Below, one piece after another: positions 26,544-36,800 of a DNA stretch of 64,000 bases. The stretch comes from Pseudomonadota bacterium (GTDB lineage: Bacteria > Pseudomonadota > Gammaproteobacteria > Thiotrichales > Thiotrichaceae). Location of the stretch: assembly GCA_002747455.1 (NCBI GenBank), contig PDPG01000044.1, positions 33,292 to 97,291 on the forward strand, given 5' to 3'. The position numbers and the translations under genes were made by a program. The notes beneath the pieces are model-generated. The model saw nothing but the letters and a program-made list of their open reading frames with translations, was not told where the DNA came from and searched no databases. The first letter of the stretch is position 1, and every line of letters starts with the position of its first letter.

Positions 26544-29500
26544 TGGTTACCTTTGTTTCTGAGTGTGAAAAGAAAGCGTTGCCCAAAACACGTCGAGTAC
26601 TGGACGCCTTCGCTAATCGCATCGGTTCACGAACGTGGCAGACAGTTATCACCGAGGAAGGCTTGGCTGCTGTTAGAAAGCTACTACGAAGGACTGCAAG
26701 TAAGAATACAGCGGTAAGTTGTCATTGGATACGCTCGCGCAGCCGGAGTGAGCTAATCTGGATCGTTGGTAATAGAGGAAAGTTTGATTTGCAGGGAAAA
26801 GTCCCTGTAAATAGTACCAAGCAAACAGTATTCAGTAGTCATTGGGAGAACGATTGGCATTACTTGCCACTGATTAAAGCGTTAGCCGCAATGGCTGCAC
26901 TCTTTCACGACTGGGGGAAAGCGTCTGAATTTTTTCAGGAAAAACTGGCAAAGAATAAAATCATTGGTGATCCGTTACGACATGAGTGGATTTCTCTGTT
27001 ATTTCTGAATGTTTACATTAACGAGGGGGGGAAGGAATCTTCTGATGAAGACTGGTTAGTGCGGCTTGCAAAGGGTGATATCGGTTCCGAAACACTTAGG
27101 TCAATGGGTTACTATAAAAAACAAGCGGAGATATTGAAGAAAAAGCCACTTGCCCAATTACCCAATGCTGCCACGATGGTTGCTTGGTTGATCGTATCTC
27201 ACCATCGTTTGCCTTTATTAAACGATGCTCAAAAGCGCTCGGAAAGGAGCTTTAGAGATAAGTCACTTCCTTTGTTGGACATACAAAAGCTATTCAAAGT
27301 CATCACGCAAAAATGGGGCTATGAAAACCATTTTGATGATACTGAGTTTGTTGAAGGGCTATCCCAGTGCTTTAGCTATAAAAATGGGTTGCCTTGTGAT
27401 TCAAAGGCGTGGCTTGTTTACGCGCAAAAAACAGCTTCTAAACTATTAGATTGTCTGCCGCTATTGGAAGCAGCCCTCGAAAATGGCAGTTGGCGGCTCA
27501 TCTTAAATCAAGCACGTTTAGTCTTGATGTTGGGTGATCATTATTATTCGTCATTGCCTGCATCAAGCCAATGGAAAAGCGATCTGAAACTGTATGCGAA
27601 TACGGATCGTGACGTGGCTGGAAAAATAAAACCTTTCAAACAACGACTTGATGAACACTTGGTGGGGGTTGCCAAACAAGCTGTAAAAACAGCGCAATTA
27701 CTTCCCGCCTTTGAAGGCAAGAAAGCAGAGTTACAGCGAGCCTATGATGTTGCTACGCTGAAAAAGAAAAGCCCCAATAAATTCCGCTGGCAAGATACCG
27801 CTGTCAGTAAAATAGCGGCATGGCGTTGCAATCAGGAGAAGCTAGATGTGGATCATTTTGGTTTCTTTGCGGTAAATATGGCAAGTACCGGCAAGGGTAA
27901 GACTTTCGCTAATGCAAAGATAATGCGAGCCTTATCCCCACAGATGGATAGCCTGCGTTTTATTCTGGCATTAGGCTTGAGAACACTTACCTTACAAACG
28001 GGTGACGAGTACCGTGAGCGCATTGGTTTAGGTAATGATGAATTGGCTGTCCTGATAGGCTCTCGGGCAGTATTAAGCTTGCATAATAAAGATAGCAGAG
28101 AGGCAGGAGAAGCTGTTATCAATGACTATGGCTCAGAATCCTTAGAGGCTCTTTTGGATAATGAAATACACTTTGAATCGACCATCCCTCAAAGTGATTT
28201 TAAGACGGTCATAAGTTCTAAAAAAGAACAAAAATTTTTATATGCGCCGGTACTGAGCTGTACGGTTGATCATATGATGGCTGCAACAGAAACGAAACGA
28301 GGTGGGCGTTATATCTTGCCAACACTACGGTTGATGTCTTCTGATTTGGTGATTGATGAAGTGGATGATTTTGATGGGAAAGACCTGATAGCTATCGGTC
28401 GCCTCATTCACTTAGCGGGTATGTTGGGCCGGAAAGTTATGATTTCCTCAGCAACAATTCCTCCTGACTTAGCAGAAGGTTACTACAATGCCTACCAAGC
28501 CGGATGGTCGATATTTGCAACCACAAGAAATATCCATTCAGCGATGGGGTGTGCGTGGGTTGATGAATTTGGAACTCAGGTCGTCACGATTGAGGAAAAC
28601 GGGGAAGGTAATGGAAGGACGGATTATCAATCAGCCCATGAAAAGTTTGTTAAGAAGCGCGTTAAAAAACTGAGTGTTGAAAAAGTAAAACGAAAAGCAA
28701 CTATCATACCGTGCTCACAAGTGGGGGGCGAAAGTGAGACAGAGCAACATGCCTACGAGGCGATACAAAGTGCCATATTACAAAAGCACTCACAGCACTG
28801 TGTATTAGACGAGCGAACAAACAAGCAGGTTAGTTTTGGCGTGGTAAGGGTCGCAAATGTCAAACCATGTATTGATCTTACCCGATATTTACTTGCGGGC
28901 CAGTGGCCGGATGATACCGAAGTGCGGGTGATGGCGTACCACAGCCAGCAAATACTGTTGATGAGAAGTGCTCAGGAGAAGCACTTAGACTCTGTGCTGA
29001 AGCGGAATAAAGATGATCCGCAGGCCATTTTCCAAAAGCCAGTGATTAAAGAACATTTGGATACGACTGAAGCCCCCAATGTTATTTTTATTTTGGTTGC
29101 CACGCCAGTTGAGGAAGTGGGGCGGGATCATGATTTTGACTGGGCGGTGGTAGAGCCGTCCTCTTATCGCTCCTTGGTTCAGTTAGCCGGTCGGGTGCTA
29201 CGTCATAGAGAATTAGCGGCTGATATTGAAACAGACAACCTTGTGTTAATGCAATACAACTTTAGAGGCTTGAAAGGTGATGAAAAGCCTGCTTTTTGTT
29301 ACCCAGGCTATGAGTCATCTGAGAACCAGCTAGATTCACATGACCTGACGCAGTTGATTAACGTGGAAGCTTTAAAAGAAAAATTAGATGCTCGGCCAAG
29401 AATCATGAGGGATAAACAGCTCAATCCTCGTGGAAGCCTTGCCGATCTGGAGCATCATGTTATTCATCAATTGCTAACGGCTTATCAAAAGCTTGGTCCC

Positions 29501-29905
29501 GAGGCCTTAGAAGGGTGGTTGCGGGGCTGTTGGTGGCTGACAGGATTGCCACAGCATTTCACCCCATTTCGGGCAGGTGGCCGTCAGCTCGTGTTGTATC
29601 AAATCCCCAAAGAGAGTGGTTGGGTTTTTGTAGAAAAGAGTCCACGCTTTGGTGAGCCGCCGATACCCAGAGAAAAGGAATATCGCATTGTAAGAGAAGA
29701 GCTTACCCCGCATGAAACCAACCGATTATGGCTTGAGCGTGATTATGCAAGTCTGCTGAAAAATGTTACAACCCGTAATGTGGAGAAAGCTGCCTTAATT
29801 TATGGTGAGATTAGTATTCCTATTTATGGAGACTCAGTGGGTGATTCTGGTTATACCTATTGCAGTCAACTTGGAATGTGCAAAGTCTATCGGAGTAACA
29901 GTTAA
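26540..29905 (+). CDS. cas3: Cas2-Cas3 fusion helicase-nuclease, type I-F
   Basis: Single polypeptide of 1121 aa joining the Cas2 adaptation subunit to the Cas3 effector, diagnostic of type I-F. Residues 1 to about 95 form the Cas2 domain (MVTFVSECEKKALPKTRR). The HD nuclease motif FHDWGKA is near residue 120 and SHHRLP near 221. The SF2 helicase has Walker A STGKGKTFA near 454, motif II VIDEVDDFD near 613, motif III ISSATIPP, and motif VI QLAGRVLRHR near 886. All catalytic motifs appear intact, so interference should be functional. Coupled to cas1 upstream; csy1 follows after 26 bp. Confidence 0.96.
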   Translation: MMVTFVSECEKKALPKTRRVLDAFANRIGSRTWQTVITEEGLAAVRKLLRRTASKNTAVSCHWIRSRSRSELIWIVGNRGKFDLQGKVPVNSTKQTVFSSHWENDWHYLPLIKALAAMAALFHDWGKASEFFQEKLAKNKIIGDPLRHEWISLLFLNVYINEGGKESSDEDWLVRLAKGDIGSETLRSMGYYKKQAEILKKKPLAQLPNAATMVAWLIVSHHRLPLLNDAQKRSERSFRDKSLPLLDIQKLFKVITQKWGYENHFDDTEFVEGLSQCFSYKNGLPCDSKAWLVYAQKTASKLLDCLPLLEAALENGSWRLILNQARLVLMLGDHYYSSLPASSQWKSDLKLYANTDRDVAGKIKPFKQRLDEHLVGVAKQAVKTAQLLPAFEGKKAELQRAYDVATLKKKSPNKFRWQDTAVSKIAAWRCNQEKLDVDHFGFFAVNMASTGKGKTFANAKIMRALSPQMDSLRFILALGLRTLTLQTGDEYRERIGLGNDELAVLIGSRAVLSLHNKDSREAGEAVINDYGSESLEALLDNEIHFESTIPQSDFKTVISSKKEQKFLYAPVLSCTVDHMMAATETKRGGRYILPTLRLMSSDLVIDEVDDFDGKDLIAIGRLIHLAGMLGRKVMISSATIPPDLAEGYYNAYQAGWSIFATTRNIHSAMGCAWVDEFGTQVVTIEENGEGNGRTDYQSAHEKFVKKRVKKLSVEKVKRKATIIPCSQVGGESETEQHAYEAIQSAILQKHSQHCVLDERTNKQVSFGVVRVANVKPCIDLTRYLLAGQWPDDTEVRVMAYHSQQILLMRSAQEKHLDSVLKRNKDDPQAIFQKPVIKEHLDTTEAPNVIFILVATPVEEVGRDHDFDWAVVEPSSYRSLVQLAGRVLRHRELAADIETDNLVLMQYNFRGLKGDEKPAFCYPGYESSENQLDSHDLTQLINVEALKEKLDARPRIMRDKQLNPRGSLADLEHHVIHQLLTAYQKLGPEALEGWLRGCWWLTGLPQHFTPFRAGGRQLVLYQIPKESGWVFVEKSPRFGEPPIPREKEYRIVREELTPHETNRLWLERDYASLLKNVTTRNVEKAALIYGEISIPIYGDSVGDSGYTYCSQLGMCKVYRSNS

Positions 29906-29931
29906 ATGGTTAAGAGTTTCAAGGAGTCTCA

Positions 29932-31179
29932 ATGTTAGATCCTGCAATTCAGCAATTTCTTGATGAAAGAAAAGAGGGCTGGCTGAAAAAGAAAATTAAA
30001 AGCAATACCTCTGATGAGGAGAAAGCTGGTTTTGAGCAAGATGCCAATACCATGTTTGCATTAAGTAGCTGGCTTCCTGATGCGGCAAAACGTGCCAAGC
30101 AACTTTCTCTAGTTAGTCACCCCGGCAAGTTTAGTCATCCAAGCGCCAAGGTTAGCCCCATTATTGCATCGGCAGAGAGAAAACCGGATGGTTATCTGCG
30201 CACTGGTAATGTCAATGCTGGCTTGGATGTGTTTGGTAATGCGGCGGCAATGGATGTTTACAAGTTTCTAAGTCTTGTGATGCAAGACGGGCAAACAATA
30301 TTGGCGCACCTTGAAGCAGAAACACCGTATATAACAGAGCAGTTTGATTTTCCCGACACCAGTTATAAAGAAGTATCTAACGGCCTGTTGGCTATAAAAC
30401 GAAGTGATGACACTGCCGTAAAAACAAGCGGTAAGGTTAAACAGGTATATTTTCCGGTGGAGGGTGATTATCACCTGCTATCGCTACTCACCCCCTCAAA
30501 TCTTATGTATAAGCTCAAAGAACGTATTAACGTGATGCGCTTTTCTGAGGAGGCTAAAGAGGCCAGAGAGGCACGTAAAAAACACCAACACAGTGAGTTA
30601 AAACTCTTTGATATTTATGACTTGAGCGTGATTGGTTTTGGTGGCACCAAACCACAAAATATTAGCGTTCTGAATAGCCAAAATGGCGGTACTGCTTACT
30701 TACTTTCTTCATTACCACCTGTGTTAGAGAAACGTAAAATACGCCGCCCCAAAGCAAGCTTCTTCAAAGAGATTTTATGGGCAAAGCGGTATACCGATGA
30801 GTTTCAATCTCTGCATCGATTGCTCGTAAGCGACGATAAGAATGTTTATATGCGCAACAAGCGGGATGCCATTGTTCGCAGCATTGTTTATCAAATTGTG
30901 GATCAGGTCTGGGTACTTCGTCGCTTAGAGGCCGGATGGTCAAATGCAGGTAGTCACCAAGCATTACCAATGGCACAAAAGGTTTTGCTGGATCAACAAT
31001 ACAGTGAATCGCGGCAGGATGATGAACGCTATTTTGATGAAATCAGCACTGATTTGGCTATCTGGCTTTCACAATCCTACAAAGAGGTCGTTGGTAAAAA
31101 TAAGGAAGTTGGTCTTGGAGACAACCAGTTGTCATATTTTAGATCCATTGTGGAGCAGTTCGAGGAAGCGTTGTTATGA
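29932..31179 (+). CDS. csy1: Csy1 (Cas8f), large subunit of type I-F Cascade
   Basis: Subunit of the Csy surveillance complex; with Csy2 it binds the crRNA 5' handle and reads the PAM. The 415-residue protein is within the usual 420-440 range. The family-like regions include AVNA-type FGNAAAMDVYKFL, IGFGGTKPQNISVLNSQNGG near residue 235, and a C-terminal helical part with VWVLRRLEAGW. AAGGAG precedes the ATG at good spacing. It overlaps csy2 by 4 bp. Identification rests on operon position as well as these motifs. Confidence 0.95.
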   Translation: MLDPAIQQFLDERKEGWLKKKIKSNTSDEEKAGFEQDANTMFALSSWLPDAAKRAKQLSLVSHPGKFSHPSAKVSPIIASAERKPDGYLRTGNVNAGLDVFGNAAAMDVYKFLSLVMQDGQTILAHLEAETPYITEQFDFPDTSYKEVSNGLLAIKRSDDTAVKTSGKVKQVYFPVEGDYHLLSLLTPSNLMYKLKERINVMRFSEEAKEAREARKKHQHSELKLFDIYDLSVIGFGGTKPQNISVLNSQNGGTAYLLSSLPPVLEKRKIRRPKASFFKEILWAKRYTDEFQSLHRLLVSDDKNVYMRNKRDAIVRSIVYQIVDQVWVLRRLEAGWSNAGSHQALPMAQKVLLDQQYSESRQDDERYFDEISTDLAIWLSQSYKEVVGKNKEVGLGDNQLSYFRSIVEQFEEALL

Positions 31180-32069
31180 ATAGAGACTTCTTATTGATTC
31201 CTAACATTCGTATCCATAACGCCAATGCGCTATCCAGCCCATACACCATTGGTTTTCCGGCAATGACCGCGTGGATGGGTGCGGTACATGCTCTGCAACG
31301 CCATTTGTGCGATCAGGACTTTGATGACATCGTATTTAATGGTGTGGGTGTTGTTTGTCACGATTACGATTTACAAACCTACAAGGGGGAACAGGATTAT
31401 GTTCACTCCATTGTAGGTACAGGAAATCCTCTCGATAAGTCCGGTAATCGTCCGTCATTTATTGAGGAAGCACGGATTCACCTGACGGTTTCTTTATTGA
31501 TCGAAATAGAGGATTTGGGTTTTATTGATTTTGATGAATTGACTGATGTGGTGAATGACTGTTTGCAAGGAAGAGTGAAGCTTGCCGGAGGGGATGTGTT
31601 AATGCCGGATAAGTCATCGCGCATAGAAATTATCAATATTGAAAGTAATGAAGAAGAGCGCCGGTTGCTGCGCCGGCTAATGCCCGGACATTGCCTGCTG
31701 GAGCGCCGGGACTTAATGGAAGCGGCGATGCAAGATGGTCAGGATGGGATTGATGCATTACTTGACTACCTCAAAGTAACACATCAAAGCGAGCTGGATG
31801 AAAATGGCAAGACTATCTGGAAGAGTAGCCGAAAGTCAAAGGGTTGGATTGTGCCCATTGCAACAGGTTTCCAAGGAATTTCTGATCTGGGCTTGGCCGA
31901 ACAGCAAAGGGATCCAGCAACACCTCATCGGTTTGCAGAAAGCCTTGTCACCTTGGGAGAGTTTGTTATGCCTTACCGGCTGAATGATATTGACCAAATC
32001 TTATGGCATTATCATGTTGATGCTGAAAATAATTTATACACTTGTCGTCAACAAAAACCGACACACTAA
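31176..32069 (+). CDS. csy2: Csy2 (Cas5f), type I-F Cascade
   Basis: RAMP-fold subunit that pairs with Csy1 to hold the crRNA 5' end. It is 297 aa. The N terminus reads FLLIPNIRIHNANALSSPYTIGFPAMTAWMGAVHALQR in overlapping part, which is a Csy2 hallmark, and the C-terminal region has RFAESLVTLGEFVMPYRL. It starts inside the csy1 stop (ATGA) and lies 20 bp before csy3, so translation of the complex subunits is coupled. Confidence 0.95.
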   Translation: MNRDFLLIPNIRIHNANALSSPYTIGFPAMTAWMGAVHALQRHLCDQDFDDIVFNGVGVVCHDYDLQTYKGEQDYVHSIVGTGNPLDKSGNRPSFIEEARIHLTVSLLIEIEDLGFIDFDELTDVVNDCLQGRVKLAGGDVLMPDKSSRIEIINIESNEEERRLLRRLMPGHCLLERRDLMEAAMQDGQDGIDALLDYLKVTHQSELDENGKTIWKSSRKSKGWIVPIATGFQGISDLGLAEQQRDPATPHRFAESLVTLGEFVMPYRLNDIDQILWHYHVDAENNLYTCRQQKPTH

Positions 32070-32089
32070 TTTTTTAAAGGAAATATTTC

Positions 32090-33127
32090 ATGGCTACTAA
32101 GAAAGAAAACATTGCATCAGTACTTGCGTTCGAAAAAAAGTTGGTTCCTTCAGATGGCTTTATGTATGGAACGACTTGGGAAAACAGAAATGATTACGAC
32201 ATGATTGCGGCTTTAACACTGAAAGAAAAGTCAGTAAGAGGTACGATTTCAAACCGCCTAAAAGCCGCTATAAAAAATGATCCACTCAAGCTAAATGCTG
32301 AGGTTGAAAAGCCTAATCTACAACGAGTTGATAGCTGCGCGCTAACTCCGGATCAGGATACTTTGAAATTGAGTTTTACGCTTAAAGTATTGAGTGGTGT
32401 TGAGCAACCTTCGGCTTGCAATAGTGAGGCTTTCCTCAAAAGTTATGCAAGTGCAGCCAAGAGTTATATTGAGACCGAGGGTTTTCGTGAATTAGCGCGT
32501 CGTTATGCAAGCAATATTGCTAATGGTCGGTTTTTGTGGAGAAACCGTGTTGGCTCCGAAAAACTGGAGGTGAGGGTTAGGGCATTAGACAGTGACGACG
32601 AGGCTTGGGTGTTTGACTCGACTCAGTTTAGTACACGAAACTTCGATAAAACCTCTCCAGAGCTTGAAGCTTTGGCTACTAAGATTGCGGATGCCTTGTC
32701 TGGGCGCACGAAATTTTTGTTACTGGAGGTAAATGCGTTTGCTCAAGTCGGAAAGGCTCAGGATGTTTACCCTAGTGAGGAGTTAGTGCTTGATAAGGGA
32801 AACTCAAAAGGTGGGAAGAGTAAGGTTTTGTATCATGTGAACGATATTGCTGCAATGCACTCACAAAAAATTGGTAATGCATTACGCACGATTGATACTT
32901 GGTATCCTAGTTTTGAGGACATTGGTGTTGGCCCAATTGCACTTGAGCCATACGGGGCTGTCACAAATCTGGGTAAAGCTTACAGAAACCCGAAGGATAA
33001 AGCCGATTTCTTTACGTTATTTGATAAGTTCGCACAGGGGGAGACGTTGGAAAATAAGGAAGATGAGCATTATGTCATGGGAGTTGTAGTTCGCGGTGGC
33101 GTATTTGGTGAAAGCGGCAAGGAGTGA
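32090..33127 (+). CDS. csy3: Csy3 (Cas7f), backbone of type I-F Cascade
   Basis: Backbone subunit, six copies of which line the crRNA spacer. It is 345 aa. Family features: ASVLAFEKKLVPSDGFMYG at the start, RNRVGSEKLEVRV in the middle and PSEELVLD / IGNALRTIDTWYP toward the end, then IAVEPYG-like IALEPYGAVTNLGKAYR. AAAGGA lies upstream of the ATG. It is followed after 4 bp by cas6f. Confidence 0.95.
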   Translation: MATKKENIASVLAFEKKLVPSDGFMYGTTWENRNDYDMIAALTLKEKSVRGTISNRLKAAIKNDPLKLNAEVEKPNLQRVDSCALTPDQDTLKLSFTLKVLSGVEQPSACNSEAFLKSYASAAKSYIETEGFRELARRYASNIANGRFLWRNRVGSEKLEVRVRALDSDDEAWVFDSTQFSTRNFDKTSPELEALATKIADALSGRTKFLLLEVNAFAQVGKAQDVYPSEELVLDKGNSKGGKSKVLYHVNDIAAMHSQKIGNALRTIDTWYPSFEDIGVGPIALEPYGAVTNLGKAYRNPKDKADFFTLFDKFAQGETLENKEDEHYVMGVVVRGGVFGESGKE

Positions 33128-33131
33128 TCAC

Positions 33132-33731
33132 ATGAAATATTATGTGGAGCTTACTTTATTGCCCGACCCTGAAATGACCACTTATTACTTGTGGGAGCGT
33201 GTTTATCAGCAGGTTCATCTGGCCTTTGTTGAAAATAAAGAAGCGAACAACAGGGTTAAAATGGGTGTTGCATTCCCGGATTATCACCTAGAAAAGCCTA
33301 GTCTTGGGAGGAGGCTTAGAGTTTTTGCTGAAACTCATGAACAATTGAGCCGGCTGGACTTGTCTCAATGGTTGAAGCGTCTTGCTGACTATGTTCACTG
33401 CAAAGCGATTAAGGAGGTACCATCCGGAGTGGAGGGTTACGGATGTTATAAGCGGATTTATGAAAAGGGTACAAACGAAAACCTTGCCAGACGCAGGGCC
33501 AAAAAACTTTCAATAAGCTATGAGGCCGCATTGAACTATTTTGAAAATGATAAAGAACGTAAACGAAGCAGTAAAAGAGTGGTCAACTTACCTTTTATTA
33601 CCATGAAAAGCCTTAGCTCTGGCGAAAAGTACCCACTGTTTATCGGATTTGTGAAAACTGATGGTTTGATTGATGGTGGGGGCTTCAATACATATGGACT
33701 CTCTGCAAATAGTTCTGTACCTTTGTTTTGA
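33132..33731 (+). CDS. cas6f: Cas6f (Csy4) crRNA endoribonuclease
   Basis: Cuts the repeat RNA 3' of its stem-loop to make crRNAs and stays bound to the 3' hairpin. The 199-residue protein begins at the ATG 33132 (MKYYVELTLLPDPE). His29 (QQVHLAF) aligns with the catalytic His29 of the Pseudomonas enzyme. The Arg-rich RNA-binding helix is NLARRRAKKLS, and the C terminus GGFNTYGLS...VPLF matches the family end GGFxCYGLS...VPWF. It is the last gene of the cas operon and directly precedes the leader. Confidence 0.96.
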   Translation: MKYYVELTLLPDPEMTTYYLWERVYQQVHLAFVENKEANNRVKMGVAFPDYHLEKPSLGRRLRVFAETHEQLSRLDLSQWLKRLADYVHCKAIKEVPSGVEGYGCYKRIYEKGTNENLARRRAKKLSISYEAALNYFENDKERKRSSKRVVNLPFITMKSLSSGEKYPLFIGFVKTDGLIDGGGFNTYGLSANSSVPLF

Positions 33732-33765
33732 GGTTTAATTTCTGATAAAGAAAAGTTCCTTAAAA

Positions 33766-33778
33766 AATCAATAAGTTA
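33766..33778 (+). promoter_or_regulatory. Consensus IHF-binding site in the leader
   Basis: AATCAATAAGTTA matches the IHF consensus WATCAANNNNTTR at every fixed position. IHF bends the leader for Cas1-Cas2 integration in type I-E and I-F systems. The first repeat starts 84 bp downstream. Confidence 0.6.
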
Positions 33779-33779
33779 C

Positions 33780-33824
33780 GATATTGCCTATTTTTATTGG
33801 TGAAAAAATAAAAAAGGCAATATC
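33780..33824. repeat. Long inverted repeat in the leader / cas operon terminator
   Basis: GATATTGCC (33780-33788) pairs with GGCAATATC (33816-33824), and the stem continues inward through A/T tracts to about 17 bp. It could terminate cas transcription or shape the leader DNA. Confidence 0.65.
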
Positions 33825-33862
33825 CGTTTGATTTTTATTGAGTTACATTATGAGTATAATCA

Positions 33863-36800
33863 GTTCACTGCCGCACAGGCAGCTTAGAAAGACACCACAC
33901 CGACACCACACCACCGCAACAGGTTCACTGCCGCACAGGCAGCTTAGAAAGCACACCTAAGCCCGCACCCGCGGGCTTTTTCGTTCACTGCCGCACAGGC
34001 AGCTTAGAAACACATGACTCCAGATACAGGTTCAGACATTAAAGTTCACTGCCGCACAGGCAGCTTAGAAATTTGCAGAACATGACGCAAATAGTGTGTA
34101 TCAGTTCACTGCCGCACAGGCAGCTTAGAAAAATATAAATGTAAGGCAAATTTGCAGTCTGACGTTCACTGCCGCACAGGCAGCTTAGAAACATTGTATT
34201 TTGAATACTCATTTGAATATCTTGTTCACTGCCGCACAGGCAGCTTAGAAAATTGGATGAGCCTGTAGCAGGCTTTGTTGTTGGTTCACTGCCGCACAGG
34301 CAGCTTAGAAAGTCATGCGCCCGACTCCCTGCGTGTCGTGCGGGTTCACTGCCGCACAGGCAGCTTAGAAAATTGCCTGAACAGGAAGAAAATGTTCTAA
34401 TACGTTCACTGCCGCACAGGCAGCTTAGAAAATGCGCGCCATTGCTTCCATACTGGCCTTTTGCGTTCACTGCCGCACAGGCAGCTTAGAAACATACAAA
34501 AAACCTATGAACAGAATTTTGGTAAGTTCACTGCCGCACAGGCAGCTTAGAAATTTCAGGATGTCACTCATGGCTACGGTTTCACGTTCACTGCCGCACA
34601 GGCAGCTTAGAAATACCGACGCTTGCCTCGCTGCTGCATGTTTTGGTTCACTGCCGCACAGGCAGCTTAGAAATATCTGCGAAACAATGCCAGTTTAAGA
34701 AAGACGTTCACTGCCGCACAGGCAGCTTAGAAAATCATCACAGGGAATTGTATCTGTCATATTGAGTTCACTGCCGCACAGGCAGCTTAGAAAACATACC
34801 CGGTACCATGCACACTGTCACTTTGGTTCACTGCCGCACAGGCAGCTTAGAAAATGCTGTTATCAGGCTGACATTCAATCGTCACGTTCACTGCCGCACA
34901 GGCAGCTTAGAAACATCAACGCTTGCATAACTGCTGCATGTTTTGGTTCACTGCCGCACAGGCAGCTTAGAAATCACCGCTATGGACAGCGTTACGCAGC
35001 ATTATGTTCACTGCCGCACAGGCAGCTTAGAAAAACAGTGCGTTAATCAACTCGCCGTATGTTCCGTTCACTGCCGCACAGGCAGCTTAGAAACACTTAT
35101 ATTATAGGAATTGATAATGGCAGCTGTTCACTGCCGCACAGGCAGCTTAGAAATTCACAGTATATTTACCCAAATCGCATGTATCGTTCACTGCCGCACA
35201 GGCAGCTTAGAAATGGCCTAAAATTCATTCTGCTTAATCCTTGCCGTTCACTGCCGCACAGGCAGCTTAGAAAACTGGAAAGATTTTCGCAATCAGGTTG
35301 TGATTGTTCACTGCCGCACAGGCAGCTTAGAAACAAATGCGCTAAGGGATGATGATGTCGTTATTGTTCACTGCCGCACAGGCAGCTTAGAAAAGCAAAT
35401 TGGTGGCGCGCCTGTGGGCGTATGGGTTCACTGCCGCACAGGCAGCTTAGAAAAAACACCACCGCATTGTGTGCGAATTTCCGAAGTTCACTGCCGCACA
35501 GGCAGCTTAGAAACGACTCCCGAAGCGTCGTGCGGGTCGCATTGCGTTCACTGCCGCACAGGCAGCTTAGAAATTTAGGGGATATAACCAATCTTTCACC
35601 ATCGAGTTCACTGCCGCACAGGCAGCTTAGAAAGACTCAAATTCACGCTACGCCCTCACTCATGGGTTCACTGCCGCACAGGCAGCTTAGAAATACAGGG
35701 TAAAAGGATATGATCTGGTGATTTGGTTCACTGCCGCACAGGCAGCTTAGAAATGGATCGGGCTGACATGCCTTGCTGATGCGCCGTTCACTGCCGCACA
35801 GGCAGCTTAGAAAAAGACGTAGTGGGGTTTAAGGTCCCAAGCAATGTTCACTGCCGCACAGGCAGCTTAGAAACTAAGCCCGCCCCGCGCGGGCTTTCTC
35901 ACATCGTTCACTGCCGCACAGGCAGCTTAGAAAGCCAAGTGTGATACTGGTGTGGTTCGGCTTGAGTTCACTGCCGCACAGGCAGCTTAGAAACACAGAA
36001 ACTCTGAGCGAAATTCTGAGAATCTGTTCACTGCCGCACAGGCAGCTTAGAAAGAGGGCAGGACACAGGCAGAGCCGAGGGCAGGGTTCACTGCCGCACA
36101 GGCAGCTTAGAAATATAACCTGCTACAACCTACCAGCAGCCAACGGTTCACTGCCGCACAGGCAGCTTAGAAAAACAGCTAAAAACGTCAGTTAATAACA
36201 CTCTGGTTCACTGCCGCACAGGCAGCTTAGAAATACACAATACTCAGACTGTAATGCTTTGACTGGTTCACTGCCGCACAGGCAGCTTAGAAAACAGAAA
36301 TACAACGGTGAGTCAATTTTATCATGTTCACTGCCGCACAGGCAGCTTAGAAATAGTGAGTGTAGTTTGCTAGACCTACTCATAAGTTCACTGCCGCACA
36401 GGCAGCTTAGAAATTGATTATATGTATTAACTAAGTAAGAGGAAGGTTCACTGCCGCACAGGCAGCTTAGAAAATAGTATGTATAGACAAGGTGTGACCT
36501 TGATTGTTCACTGCCGCACAGGCAGCTTAGAAATAGGCAAGACTAACCCACTTATAATATAGGAAGTTCACTGCCGCACAGGCAGCTTAGAAAAGGGTTA
36601 GCGTTATGAGTAGGTCTAGCAAACTGTTCACTGCCGCACAGGCAGCTTAGAAAGCTTGGCCTGACATCGCTACATCAGCCAGCGTGTTCACTGCCGCACA
36701 GGCAGCTTAGAAAAGGTCATCAGGATGCTCAACGACCTGATTACCGTTCACTGCCGCACAGGCAGCTTAGAAACTTCCCTCCAAACGACATTTTTTGGAG

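Larger units (their letters stand above)
33732..33862 (+). promoter_or_regulatory. CRISPR leader
   Basis: AT-rich 131-bp stretch between cas6f and the first repeat. It must carry the array promoter and the adaptation signals. The perfect first repeats here and the degenerate repeat at the far end place the leader on this side. Confidence 0.8.
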
